The notes: generated by a model not told the origin, from the letters alone. Shown: positions 25,637-33,392, counted from the stretch's first letter. The stretch is 36,935 nt of DNA from Treponema sp. (GCF_017430385.1 NZ_JAFRNB010000021.1:1-36935), one strand, 5' to 3'. Numbers and translations are program-made.

Positions 25637-27715
25637 TTATCCATATGTGCGTTGGTTATTAAACAACAACTTTTCAACAGGAGATAGTTCGATATCGTTA
25701 AGAAGAGAAATCTTGCTATACTTAGATGCATCGACTTTTCCGGCTTTCAAATCAGCATCATTCTTTGTATTACCATACTTTTCCCATGCAGCATTGGTGT
25801 AGGTATAATCAAGAGTTCCTCTGTATGTAGAACCAAAAATATATGCATTTGTGGTGCCAGGTATTGCTCTATTTACATCAGAAGAGAAGTAAATCGTACC
25901 ATTCATACTACCAATATCAATACTTTCTTGAACTATTTTATCCAAAGCAGAGATATCAAGAGTATGTGGAATATATTTTGCATTTGCATTATATGCCTCC
26001 TTGGTTCCCAAAATGACTTTCGCATCGGAACCTCCTACATGTTTATATGACGGGGTTTTATTTGCAAAATATATAATACCACGATCTTCTCCGGTTAAGT
26101 TAGTAATCGAAGACCAATCGGTTGTAGTATAAATATTTGTACGGGTACCGCCAAGAGATGTTTTACCAGTAGAGTTTGTACCGGTAATAGCAACGTTCGA
26201 AACGTTAACACCAGCATTCATCATTAAGGCCGCAGCGTTTGCACTTAGTGTATAGGCACTGTTGTCATTATAGCCAGTTTCACTAAACATATCCTCACCT
26301 TTATCCTCTAAGAATTTCTTAGCATTGAAATTAACGCAATAAAAAGTAGGATTCATTTTGTTTCCTGCATTTTTGGCATAATAGTTATTTATAACTTCGT
26401 CAATACCTGTGCCATATAAATTTTTACTTTCTTCAGAATACTCTCCTAAAAACCTTGCTAATTTAGCACTAAACGTAGGTAATACAGAAGATGTTTTCAA
26501 TGCTTTAAGTAATGCACTATGTTTTAAAGCGTTATCATTATCACTCTTATTGGTATTGGTAAACAAGTTACCAGATAACGTTGCGCTACTTGCATTGGAT
26601 AAAGAAACAGATGCTTTATCTGCAATAATACCACCAGCATATTTACGCGTTAATACAGTATTTGTATTTTCCAAATCTATATTTACATATTTTATATCAT
26701 CAGAAAATTTTACAGATTTTATTGGTGTGTCATCTAGTGTATACACATAAGAAGATACGTTAGAAATTAAATCTTTTGATGTTTCAGATGTATTTATTGT
26801 TTCAACATCCGACATTTTGACGTTAAATGTTGTACCTGCAAGGTCGCTTTCGTAATCATAACCATATCTTGGGGTTACGGAAGTAATTCCGGTAAATGTG
26901 ATTTTATCGTTAGCCAAATCTGTTATACCCTCAGATTCTGCATATTCTTTTACCAAATCGACAGCGCGTTTTTTGAAAGTATCTTCGGGATTTTCGTCGA
27001 AATTAACAGTGGCCATATTTACGACAGCATCCAATTGTGTTTTCGCATCAAAATATTGCTTTACATCAACGGTTTTTGTTGTTGGATAATTTTGAGATTT
27101 TATCATTATCTTTAAATCTTGGTCGGAAACAACAACTTCGGCATGATAAGTTGTTGTTTTCGTAACATCATCTTGCTTTTCACTTGCTGGGATTGAACGA
27201 TTTTCATCGGTATAATATTTCTTTGTTACGGTTGTCTCATCCTTGTAAAGTGAGGTTGTAATGTTTGCGGAAACCGCATTTTTCATGACATCCGCATCTG
27301 TATTCAAAGCAATCGTTCCATCCGTTTTAATTGTTGCGCCAGGATTTCCAGAAGAAGGAAGAGTTGCATTATTTTCGGAGATTTTGCTGTTTTTCACTTC
27401 GTTTGTTGTCAATGTGATATAATATTTTGTTCCCGTAACGGAATCAACTTCGATACCATTTTCGGTATTCGTCGTATTTGTTTCAGCAGGCGTTACAGGA
27501 GTCACGGGGTTTGCATTATCCCCACCATTTGTTGGATTTGTTGTATCGCCACCATTTGCGGGAGCTGGATCTTGTGGTTTTGTTGGTGTAGGTTGTGGGG
27601 CAACATAATCATCGGAAGAATCATCTTTACTGCCGCAAGACAGCAGCAAAATTGGACAAATGAACATGAAAAGGACGGTTTTTATAAATCTAAAAGACAA
27701 ATGCAGTTTTTTCAT
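25637..27715 (-). CDS. Large lipoprotein of unknown function, low G+C
   Basis: A 692-aa protein with a signal peptide and lipobox LLSC (Cys27), then a Pro/Thr/Asn/Gly-rich flexible linker (about 30-90) that would hold the rest away from the membrane. The remainder is beta-rich and heavy in Asn, Thr, Ser and Lys, with no repeat or motif that I recognise. Codon choice is clearly more AT-rich than the starch cluster or argG, which suggests recent acquisition. It is a self-contained unit, with a good promoter (TTGCAA, 17 nt, TATAAT), GGAGAC before the ATG and an intrinsic terminator. It diverges from an XRE regulator gene that may control it. A surface adhesin or binding protein is a reasonable guess and no more. 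Confidence 0.8.
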   Translation of the reverse strand: MKKLHLSFRFIKTVLFMFICPILLLSCGSKDDSSDDYVAPQPTPTKPQDPAPANGGDTTNPTNGGDNANPVTPVTPAETNTTNTENGIEVDSVTGTKYYITLTTNEVKNSKISENNATLPSSGNPGATIKTDGTIALNTDADVMKNAVSANITTSLYKDETTVTKKYYTDENRSIPASEKQDDVTKTTTYHAEVVVSDQDLKIMIKSQNYPTTKTVDVKQYFDAKTQLDAVVNMATVNFDENPEDTFKKRAVDLVKEYAESEGITDLANDKITFTGITSVTPRYGYDYESDLAGTTFNVKMSDVETINTSETSKDLISNVSSYVYTLDDTPIKSVKFSDDIKYVNIDLENTNTVLTRKYAGGIIADKASVSLSNASSATLSGNLFTNTNKSDNDNALKHSALLKALKTSSVLPTFSAKLARFLGEYSEESKNLYGTGIDEVINNYYAKNAGNKMNPTFYCVNFNAKKFLEDKGEDMFSETGYNDNSAYTLSANAAALMMNAGVNVSNVAITGTNSTGKTSLGGTRTNIYTTTDWSSITNLTGEDRGIIYFANKTPSYKHVGGSDAKVILGTKEAYNANAKYIPHTLDISALDKIVQESIDIGSMNGTIYFSSDVNRAIPGTTNAYIFGSTYRGTLDYTYTNAAWEKYGNTKNDADLKAGKVDASKYSKISLLNDIELSPVEKLLFNNQRTYG

Positions 27716-27771
27716 TTTGAAGTCTCCTTTTTACACATTTCTGAACTAAAATATTACATAAATCCGAACCA

Positions 27772-27800
27772 ATTATACATATATCCGTATTATTTTGCAA
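27772..27800 (-). promoter_or_regulatory. Promoter of the low-GC lipoprotein gene
   Basis: On the minus strand TTGCAA (27800-27795), 17 nt, TATAAT (27777-27772). The -10 is a perfect consensus. The -35 hexamer is self-complementary and can also serve the divergent XRE gene. Confidence 0.6.
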
Positions 27801-27823
27801 CGAAAAAATGAAGTAAAAATATT
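27795..27823 (+). promoter_or_regulatory. Possible promoter of the XRE gene
   Basis: The same palindromic TTGCAA (27795-27800), then 17 nt and AATATT (27818-27823). This puts the start within a few bases of the ATG at 27830. The -10 is only a moderate match. Confidence 0.3.
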
Positions 27824-27829
27824 GTAGAT

Positions 27830-28144
27830 ATGGATGTTTTAGAAAGAATTCGCTCGCTTCGGCTTGAAAGAAATTGGTCAGAATATCAGTTATCAGAAAA
27901 ATCAGGGCTTACGCAATCAACAATTTCTGCATGGTTCAGAACAAAAACACTGCCCACAATTCCATCACTTGAGAAAATTTGTTCTGCATTCAATATTTCA
28001 CTTGCACAATTCTTTTTTGACGAGAATGGAACACAGACAGTCCTGACCGAAAAACAAATGAATCTTATTCATCATTTCAATCGTCTATCAGAAAAACAGC
28101 AGGATTCGTTGATTCAGTTCTTAGAGAATATGGGAAATTGTTAA
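27830..28144 (+). CDS. XRE-family helix-turn-helix regulator
   Basis: A 104-aa DNA-binding protein. Residues 1-60 form a Cro/C1-type domain (RIRSLRLERNWSEYQLSEKS, TQSTISAWFRTKTLPTIPSL, EKICSAFNISLAQFFFD). The rest is a short helical tail (LTEKQMNLIHHFNRLSEKQ). It diverges from the low-GC lipoprotein gene and shares its -35 box, so it may regulate that gene. The stop codon (28142-28144) is formed by the first bases of the inverted-repeat element at 28141, so the natural C-terminus may have been altered by insertion. No clear ribosome site is seen. Confidence 0.88.
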   Translation: MDVLERIRSLRLERNWSEYQLSEKSGLTQSTISAWFRTKTLPTIPSLEKICSAFNISLAQFFFDENGTQTVLTEKQMNLIHHFNRLSEKQQDSLIQFLENMGNC

Positions 28145-28284
28145 GGAAACACTGAATAAATCCGATTGCGGATTTTTCAGTGTTAACCTTGAATGTTGCT
28201 AATTGTCCGCAACATAACAAGTTGCGGACAATTTGACGGGAAGTGCTGATTAATCGCTTCAAGTGTTAATCAGCACTTCCTTAA
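28141..28284. repeat. MITE-like element of three hairpins with TTAAGGAA ends
   Basis: The left end TTAAGGAAACACTGAATAA (28141-28159) matches the complement of the right end (28266-28284, TTAAGGAAGTGCTGATTAA when read inward) at 15 of 19 bases. Inside are three hairpins. They are 28148-28164 with 28169-28184 (about 16 bp), 28201-28213 with 28221-28233 (13 bp, perfect) and 28239-28253 with 28266-28280 (15 bp, perfect). No coding frame is present. It looks like a non-autonomous transposable element. It also supplies the stop codon and probably the terminator of the XRE gene. Confidence 0.65.
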
Positions 28285-28330
28285 TTTCAAGAGGAAACTG
28301 TAAAAAATTAGAATTCTACCTGAATAAAAC

Positions 28331-28528
28331 TCACGCTTTTATCACTCTAGCATGACCACTTTTTAAAAGTTGCTCGATTATTTCTGCGGTAGCAGCTCTT
28401 GTCTCCGCAATTATTTCTTCTGGAGTCATTCTGATATGCCGCAACGAATTGTATTCCCTTAGTTTCTGAATATCGTCAACATCAAAACGCGGAGAAAGCA
28501 CAGGCTTTTTCAATTCAGTCATTTTCAT
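28331..28528 (-). CDS. Small partner of the PIN protein, putative antitoxin
   Basis: A 65-aa charged protein, MKMTELKKPVLSPRFDVDDI followed by a helical half (TPEEIIAETRAATAEIIEQL, LKSGHARVIKA). GGAGG lies 6 nt before the chosen ATG, and two other in-frame ATGs lie within 6 nt. It starts inside the last codons of the PIN gene (14-nt overlap), so the two are translationally coupled. That arrangement and its size suggest the antitoxin of a type II pair, placed after the toxin instead of before it. I do not recognise a known antitoxin fold. Confidence 0.6.
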   Translation of the reverse strand: MKMTELKKPVLSPRFDVDDIQKLREYNSLRHIRMTPEEIIAETRAATAEIIEQLLKSGHARVIKA

Positions 28529-29009
28529 CATTTTCCTCCTCTATCAGAAATGCATTCGGTGGATAAATTGCTATGTCTTTATAGCCTTTATTAGTTGTTA
28601 AAATCTTTATTCCGTTTATGGTTTTAACATTGACGATATGCTTGAAATTCCATGAAATTATGAAATCACAATCATTAACAATAGCCGCAGCAATATGCTG
28701 ACAATCATCAAAGCTCCGCTTTTTCAATATGCCAAAATCGATGATTTGCTCTGCCAATACGACAGTTTCTTTCGTCACATTAACTACATTATATTCTATT
28801 TCCGTTAAATGCGAAAGTAATCTTTTCCTTTTTTCTTCATCAGAACAGTTTGCAAGCTCCCTGATTACAACATCAGAAATAAAAATGTCATAGTCTCCTT
28901 TCTTAAAAGTCTCCCAAACCTCACATGTCACTTTCATTTGTTCGGGAGCATCAACTTGTTCCAAATAACTTATAACCGATGTATCAAGATATACTTTCAA
29001 CTTGCTCAT
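28515..29009 (-). CDS. PIN-domain ribonuclease-like protein, putative toxin
   Basis: A 164-aa PIN-fold protein. LKVYLDTSVISYL near the N-terminus has the first acidic residue, SDVVIRELA the second, and RSFDDCQHIAAAIVNDCDFI with SWNFKHIVNV completes the cluster. VapC-like proteins with this fold cut RNA, often tRNA. The frame is also open from a GTG at 29015. ATG at 29009 is preferred, although the ribosome site is poor. It overlaps the small downstream gene. The module lies in an accessory block, close to the MITE-like element and the adh fragment. Confidence 0.78.
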   Translation of the reverse strand: MSKLKVYLDTSVISYLEQVDAPEQMKVTCEVWETFKKGDYDIFISDVVIRELANCSDEEKRKRLLSHLTEIEYNVVNVTKETVVLAEQIIDFGILKKRSFDDCQHIAAAIVNDCDFIISWNFKHIVNVKTINGIKILTTNKGYKDIAIYPPNAFLIEEENDEND

Positions 29010-29046
29010 TGCCACATTCTATACAATTTCGTCACCTAAATCAAAC

Positions 29047-29079
29047 AAAAAAACTCCGCCACAAACAAGTGACGGAGTT
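29047..29079 (-). terminator. Intrinsic terminator after the adh fragment
   Basis: Stem AACTCCG (29052-29058) with CGGAGTT (29073-29079), followed on the minus strand by a T-run. The same stem occurs after the intact adh at 35489-35523, so it belongs to the duplicated segment. Confidence 0.75.
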
Positions 29080-29100
29080 AAGTTAAATGCTAGTCAGCAA

Positions 29101-29154
29101 TTAGTTTTTAGCGACCGAGAATTGCATCGCAATTCTCGTAAGCAAAAAGCTTTA
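29101..29154 (-). repeat. 51-bp in-frame repeat of the adh gene end (fragment copy)
   Basis: After the fragment's stop (29152-29154) the same frame reads on for 16 codons to a second stop at 29101-29103, exactly 51 bp away. Both stops are preceded by codons for V-A-K-N. In between is a 10-bp perfect hairpin (29116-29125 with 29129-29138, loop ATC). The intact gene has two such units at 35543-35647. Confidence 0.7.
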
Positions 29155-29658
29155 GTTCTTTGCGACAAACTCTTCCGTGTAGTAAGCGTCTGTAAGAATC
29201 TTTTTCATGTCCTCAACAAGTGGAACGCGTGGGTTAACTGGAGAACACTGATCCTCGTAAGCGAGATAAGCAAGCTTCTCGACATTTGCGAGGTAGTCTT
29301 TCTCGTCCAAGCCCTGTCCCTTGAAGTTCATGACGATTCCAAGTCGTTTACCAAGCTCACCACAAGCCTTAGCGTAAGACTCTACGCCTTCTTCAATTGT
29401 TTTAGCTGGGAGACCGAGCATACGAGCCAATTCGCAGTATCGCTCAGCAGCCTTGAAGTAGTTGTATTTTGGCCATGTTGAGATCTTGTCTGGCTGTGTT
29501 CCATTGTAACGGATTGTGAATGGCAAGAGGATAGCGTTTGCACGTCCGTGTGGAACATGGAACTCACCACCAATCTTGTGAGCCATAGAGTGGTTCATAC
29601 TGAGGAATGCATTTGCGAATGCCATACCTGCGAGACATGAAGCGTTGTGCATCTTCTC
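29152..29658 (-). pseudogene. C-terminal fragment of the iron alcohol dehydrogenase gene
   Basis: The frame encodes the last 166 residues (MHNASCLAGMAFANAFLSM to EEFVAKN) of the protein encoded intact at 35645-36898. I count five amino-acid differences. DNA similarity stops abruptly at 29658 (36151 in the full copy), 12 nt before the GTGCTA element at 29671. The first 251 residues, with the NAD-binding part and two of the four metal ligands, are missing, so it cannot be an active enzyme. The internal ATG has no ribosome site. It lies in the same orientation as the full gene and marks the left edge of the DGR island. Confidence 0.88.
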
Positions 29659-29670
29659 TTTTTTATCTGA

Positions 29671-29771
29671 GTGCTACCCGCCTTCGGCGGGTCGGGTGTT
29701 CCGCACTTCGCTTACGCTCATTCCTTCGCTACGCTTCGGAACGCCTTCGGCGGTGCTCCATACCCTAGCAC
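29671..29771. repeat. GTGCTA-bounded hairpin element, copy B
   Basis: A 101-bp element with ends GTGCTA (29671-29676) and TAGCAC (29766-29771). The left hairpin is ACCCGCC-TTC-GGCGGGT. Against copy A, all four variable stem pairs have changed on both sides, so pairing is kept. It lies between the adh break point and the CsgG-domain gene. Confidence 0.65.
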
Positions 29772-29796
29772 ATGAAAGCCACGCAAGGAAGACCTC

Positions 29797-30582
29797 TCAC
29801 TCCGTTTTGGCAAACACGACGCGCACCAATTTGTCGCCTTCTCCACGAATATTCATCGAAAAACTTTCACCGTCGTCCCCCAGAGCGTAGACCGCCGCCC
29901 AGTTCATGGTTTTGAGACGCGCGATGTCGGTCTTGAAGCGAGCGTTGATGTGAAGAATGTCGTCCGAATCGCTCCAAGTGCCTTTTGCCGTGAGCGGAGA
30001 GCCGAAGTTTCCGTCTGGGGTGACGCGCACCGTGCATTTGCCCTTCTTTTCAAAAGTGATTTCGTACTCGTCAGTGTAGGAATCAGTCTGCACCGTGCCC
30101 GTCCAAGTTCCCGTGAACCGTTCTGGAACTGGAATCACCGACACGAGATTCCGCGCGAAGTCGGGCAACTTGCGGTTGAATTCGCTCCATGTGTCGCAGG
30201 TCATCTTGGTCGAATAGAGGATTTTTGCCGTTTCCACTTCGATTGTCCGCGCCGTCACCGTGAGCGTTCCCGCAAACACATCCGCGCTCCCCACAATCAC
30301 GCAGTCCGCGCCGACCATCTTTCCGAGCGACTTTGCCGTGGCGGGGTCTGTGTAGGGCTTTGCCTGAAACTTCATCTCGCCCGTCACCTTGTCGATGTGC
30401 TTGCGCTCCACCACCGTGATGTGCGGTAAGCCTACCAGTTCGTCCGTGAGCAAGTCGCTCATCGTGCCAGTACGCTCCTCGATGCAGAAATTGTCCGACT
30501 CAAAGCCGAGCACCGCGACAGTCTGGGCGAACGCACCCACTGCAAGCAGGGCGGCAAATGCGAAAGAAATCAGTTTTTTCAT
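29797..30582 (-). CDS. Exported CsgG-domain protein with a C-terminal beta domain
   Basis: A 261-aa protein with a Sec signal peptide (MKKLISFAFAALLAVGAFAQ). Its first domain (about 20-150) matches the CsgG/LpoB-like fold in layout: TVAVLGFESDN, SDLLTDELVGLPHITVVER, GEMKFQA, GKMVGADCVIVGSADVFAGT and ARTIEVETAKILYS. The DGR target protein has the same domain. The second half (about 155-261: FTGTWTGTVQTDSYTDEYEI, GTWSDSDDILHI, VRVVFAKTE) looks like a small lipocalin-type beta barrel. It carries no variable repeat. G+C is higher than in the rest of the island. GGAGA precedes the ATG. It is the last gene of the DGR operon, 66 nt after the reverse transcriptase. Confidence 0.75.
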   Translation of the reverse strand: MKKLISFAFAALLAVGAFAQTVAVLGFESDNFCIEERTGTMSDLLTDELVGLPHITVVERKHIDKVTGEMKFQAKPYTDPATAKSLGKMVGADCVIVGSADVFAGTLTVTARTIEVETAKILYSTKMTCDTWSEFNRKLPDFARNLVSVIPVPERFTGTWTGTVQTDSYTDEYEITFEKKGKCTVRVTPDGNFGSPLTAKGTWSDSDDILHINARFKTDIARLKTMNWAAVYALGDDGESFSMNIRGEGDKLVRVVFAKTE

Positions 30583-30648
30583 TTTTGGTTCTCCTTAGAA
30601 TATATTTTTTATCACACCACTACAGGTATGATTTCAATGCAAGTATAA

Positions 30649-31824
30649 TCATCGTTTTCCACGCACGCTGAGTTTTTCCGCCTTTCCGAATATGGCGACC
30701 TGCCGTAACCACATCGGCGAAAGTTTTTCTGTAAGAACAGAATTTCTCAGATGATAGCTTTTGTAATGTCGCAGAATGCCAAGATAGGAATTGACTGAAG
30801 AAATAAGAGAAGTCCTTTCCTCTTTTGTAGGCTTATGGTTCTCCGCAATCGTGTTGAATTTCTTAATGCTCTGTTCAAAATTACGGAATGTGCGCGGATT
30901 TGAAACACAATACGAAGGCTTCACGAAAACTCCCAAAAAACGAACGCCCTTATGATACAGCTGGAGATACAATTTCTTGGGATGCACATGCAATTCTGAT
31001 TCTGATTCTAAAAAATTCTGCATTTTGGGAACGACCCGTTTCAAAAAAGAATGCGATTCGCCAACAATCACGCAGTCATCGACATAGCGACCATAATAAC
31101 GAACGCCACACTCATGCTTTACGAAATGGTCAAACGGCGAAAGATAAAAATTCGCAAAAACTTGGCTCGTAAAATTTCCGATTGGCAGTCCATAACCATC
31201 TTTTGTGAAAAACAGGCTTTTTTCTTTCGGAATCAGTTTCCATTTTTCCGTAGGACTTTTGAAAATGCACTTTTCAGTAGGATTATTGAAGATGATTTTC
31301 TTGCACAGATACAGGACAAACGCCTTGTTTTCCGCCGTATATCGTGCTTCGATAAAATCACACAGTCGGCGGTACAAAATTGCCTTGCTTATGCTCATGA
31401 AAAAACTTTGTATGTCGATTTTTAGAATCCAGCACCTGCGTTTTCCGTTCTGCGAGCAAGAGCGGATAAAATGCTGCACACGGGTAATGCCGAAATGCGT
31501 TCCTTTGCCCGTTCTGCACGAATAGCTGTCATAGATAAAATAGCGCTCAAACAGCGGATTCAAATACATCAGCAAAAGATGATGTACAATTCTGTCGCGG
31601 AAAGAAGCCGCAAACACCTCCCGTGGCTTAGGTTTTTCCACGATGAACACGGAAGATGGCTCCAACTCATACTGACTAGCCCGCAAGTCCTGCCACAACT
31701 GAATGAGATTGCTTTCCAAATCCACTTCGAACTGCAACGCGCCACTTTTGTTTCGCTTGTGCTTTCTACATTCATAATATGCTGCAAACACATCTTCCAA
31801 CGGCACATCATATACAACAGCCAT
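30649..31824 (-). CDS. Diversity-generating retroelement reverse transcriptase
   Basis: A 391-aa reverse transcriptase that copies the template-repeat RNA with errors at adenines. KIDIQSFF holds the first catalytic Asp (Asp137). IGNFTSQ (215-221) has the [I/V/L]GxxxSQ form that sets DGR enzymes apart from retron and group II intron enzymes, which have QGxxxSP. YGRYVDD (YVDD at 247-250) is the catalytic site. There are no maturase or endonuclease domains. The start at 31824 is chosen because GGGAG stands 5 nt upstream. The frame is open further up but would then run into the template repeat. A short internal duplication (PTEKCIFK, PTEKWKLI) lies before motif 4. It follows avd and the template repeat, the classic order. 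Confidence 0.95.
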   Translation of the reverse strand: MAVVYDVPLEDVFAAYYECRKHKRNKSGALQFEVDLESNLIQLWQDLRASQYELEPSSVFIVEKPKPREVFAASFRDRIVHHLLLMYLNPLFERYFIYDSYSCRTGKGTHFGITRVQHFIRSCSQNGKRRCWILKIDIQSFFMSISKAILYRRLCDFIEARYTAENKAFVLYLCKKIIFNNPTEKCIFKSPTEKWKLIPKEKSLFFTKDGYGLPIGNFTSQVFANFYLSPFDHFVKHECGVRYYGRYVDDCVIVGESHSFLKRVVPKMQNFLESESELHVHPKKLYLQLYHKGVRFLGVFVKPSYCVSNPRTFRNFEQSIKKFNTIAENHKPTKEERTSLISSVNSYLGILRHYKSYHLRNSVLTEKLSPMWLRQVAIFGKAEKLSVRGKR

Positions 31825-31858
31825 ATCTGCTCCCATAAAAATGGTTTTTGTGTAAAAC

Positions 31859-31968
31859 CCCGAACCGCTCGCACACAATTTGTATTATTCTTATTGTTGT
31901 TGTTCTGATTGCCGTCGCTGAAACGCTGTGCCCACGCGTTATTATTATTGTTGGGAGACGACGACCAG
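31859..31968 (-). other. DGR template repeat (TR)
   Basis: This 110-bp copy aligns without gaps to the variable repeat 720 bp away (32579-32688). Read in the target frame it is full of AAC and AAT codons: WSSSP, five Asn in a row, AWAQRFSDG, then N-Q-N-N-N-N-K-N-N-T-N-C. Such Asn-rich templates are the DGR hallmark, because adenine errors in AAY reach many amino acids. It lies 34 nt before the reverse transcriptase start and is not itself translated in that frame. The stretch between it and avd (31969-32163) has no gene, only a small CGCCG/CGGCG hairpin near 32025. Confidence 0.96.
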
Positions 31969-32163
31969 AAAAATCAGCAACTGTGTCGCAAAGAATCGAC
32001 TTTTTATTGCATACGCCGAACGGCGCACACAGCTGAACTCCGACAAAAGGCTCTTACAGGCAACATTGCCGGCTGCCGACCGCTTTTACACAAAAACCTT
32101 GCTCGCTCTCTTGCACCGTGGCACAAAAGATTCTGGCATAGAAACCGCACAAGGCGGCATCTA

Positions 32164-32508
32164 TCAGACACGGCTCGCATTCCGCCAGCCGGTAATCTGC
32201 TTTCCGATGGTGTCCATACGGGCGGATAAATCCGCCTGCTGCTTCACCGTGATGAGGTGCAAATCCGTACAGAGCCGCACCTCAAGTTTCAGGACCTCAA
32301 AATTATCAAGAAAACACTCAAGATAGTGCTGCTTGTCTTTGCATTTGTTCGCGCGGTAAATGCTCCGCACCAACTGAATGCAGTCGCGCTTCATGTCCTG
32401 ACCGAGCGTAAATTTATACTCACGGGAAAAGTTCTGCGTAAGCTCGAAAATTCGCAGCGTGAGCGCATAGGTGTCCTTGAACACCGGCAAATCATAGTAC
32501 AACGCCAT
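32164..32508 (-). CDS. avd: DGR accessory variability determinant (Avd)
   Basis: A 114-aa basic helical protein. It starts MALYYDLPVFKDTYALTLRI, then FELTQNFSREYKFTLGQDMK, LVRSIYRANKCKDKQHYLEC and ISTGWR-like end QITGWRNASRV. This is the four-helix-bundle pattern of Avd and its relatives, the 23S rRNA intervening-sequence proteins. Avd forms a barrel-shaped pentamer that binds the reverse transcriptase and template RNA and is needed for mutagenic homing. It lies 56 nt after the target gene and before the template repeat on the same strand. The ribosome site is weak (GAAG). Confidence 0.9.
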   Translation of the reverse strand: MALYYDLPVFKDTYALTLRIFELTQNFSREYKFTLGQDMKRDCIQLVRSIYRANKCKDKQHYLECFLDNFEVLKLEVRLCTDLHLITVKQQADLSARMDTIGKQITGWRNASRV

Positions 32509-32564
32509 ACTTCAAAAATTTTGCGACCGCCTAACTGCGGAAAAAGTTTAAATAGTTGAATAGT

Positions 32565-33392
32565 TTAATTGCTAAAAGCCCGAACCGCTCGCACACAACT
32601 TGTACTATACTTAGTGTAGCCGTCCTGATAGCCGTCGCTGAAACGCTGTGCCCACGCGTAATTAGAATCGTAGGGAGACGACGACCAGTACCAATCGTTA
32701 CCTGAAATTTTTCCTGTCTTGCGAAGATTTACATAAATTGCATTAAGTTCATCTTTACTTGGCAAATACCAGTCATCATATCCTCCGCCGTGAAAATTTT
32801 TGCACAAATCAAATGCTGAACTCCATGTTGCTGAACCAAGTATCTCACTGCACTCGTATGCTTTGCTCCCTTCAATATAAAAAACTGTTCCTCCACCAGG
32901 TCCAATATCCCCGATTTTCAAACTCAAACTTTCCACAACATCTTTTGAAAATTGTGGCAGCAAATCAAAGACATCATCAAGCCCGTTAAATTGTTTTTTC
33001 GCACTTGACAAAACAATCGCAGTCTTTACATCAATTACCATCGCGGAAAGATACAGTTTACTTCCCAGTTTTATTATCTGTCCGCGTGCGATAAGTTGTG
33101 CATTCGCGGCATTCCCAAGCTCAACGGTTTTTTCTTTGTCTGACCAATCGCCCGATTGAAACTTCATTTCTTTGATAAGTTTATCAAAGTTCGCCCTGTC
33201 CACAACGCTTACTTTCCCTGTGCTGACAAGCTCCGCGATGTACAGTTCGGTAATTCCGTCCGCCTCGTCTTTGTTTACAGCATTTCCAGTTATATCAAAA
33301 GTGGCAACCGCCATCTTTTTTGGTTCGGATTGCGCAACGCACACTGCCATTGTTGCTACAAGAGCGAACAGAATTGTTGTAAGTTTTTTCAT
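32565..33392 (-). CDS. DGR target protein: exported CsgG-domain plus C-type-lectin-like variable domain
   Basis: A 275-aa protein with a Sec signal peptide (1-21, ending CVAQ). Residues about 24-155 form a CsgG-like domain (KKMAVATFDITGNAV, ELVSTGKVSVVDRANFDKLI, AQLIARGQIIKLGSKLYLSA). Residues about 160-275 are a DUF1566/FGE-type lectin fold (DIGPGGGTVFY, GGYDDWYLPSKDEL, WYWSSSP, CVRAVRAF). The variable repeat encodes residues 236-273. Positions read from template AAY codons are 241-245, 255, 257-260, 262, 263 and 265. A fold of this kind can carry huge side-chain variety and bind varied ligands. The start overlaps the membrane-protein stop by 4 nt with GGAGA before it, so the two are coupled. 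Confidence 0.93.
   Translation of the reverse strand: MKKLTTILFALVATMAVCVAQSEPKKMAVATFDITGNAVNKDEADGITELYIAELVSTGKVSVVDRANFDKLIKEMKFQSGDWSDKEKTVELGNAANAQLIARGQIIKLGSKLYLSAMVIDVKTAIVLSSAKKQFNGLDDVFDLLPQFSKDVVESLSLKIGDIGPGGGTVFYIEGSKAYECSEILGSATWSSAFDLCKNFHGGGYDDWYLPSKDELNAIYVNLRKTGKISGNDWYWSSSPYDSNYAWAQRFSDGYQDGYTKYSTSCVRAVRAFSN
32579..32688 (-). other. DGR variable repeat (VR)
   Basis: Against the TR there are 14 substitutions in 110 bp. All fall on template adenines (36 available by my count) and none on the other 74 positions. On the sense strand they are 6 A to G, 6 A to T and 2 A to C. The unaltered 3' part (32579-32598) followed by a single mismatch (CTTTTAG against GTTTTAC) fits the IMH/IMH* boundary. 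A short CCGC/GCGG hairpin lies about 40 nt past the VR end (near 32528-32540). Confidence 0.96.

Noticed and set aside
29101..29138. A CRISPR-like repeat in the hairpins behind adh
   Set aside because: There are only one or two units per locus, spacers are not unique and the units repeat the gene end in frame.
29797..30582. Second DGR target with its own variable repeat
   Set aside because: The C-terminal half is a beta domain without the WSSSP/RAVRAF landmarks, and no stretch matches the template repeat.
30649..31824. Reverse transcriptase as a retron or group II intron
   Set aside because: It has SQ where those have SP in the QGxxxSP motif, no maturase or HNH domain, and a matching TR/VR pair and Avd beside it.
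31824..31878. Longer reverse transcriptase starting at 31878
   Set aside because: The extra 18 codons overlap the template repeat and lack a ribosome site, while ATG at 31824 has GGGAG 5 nt upstream.
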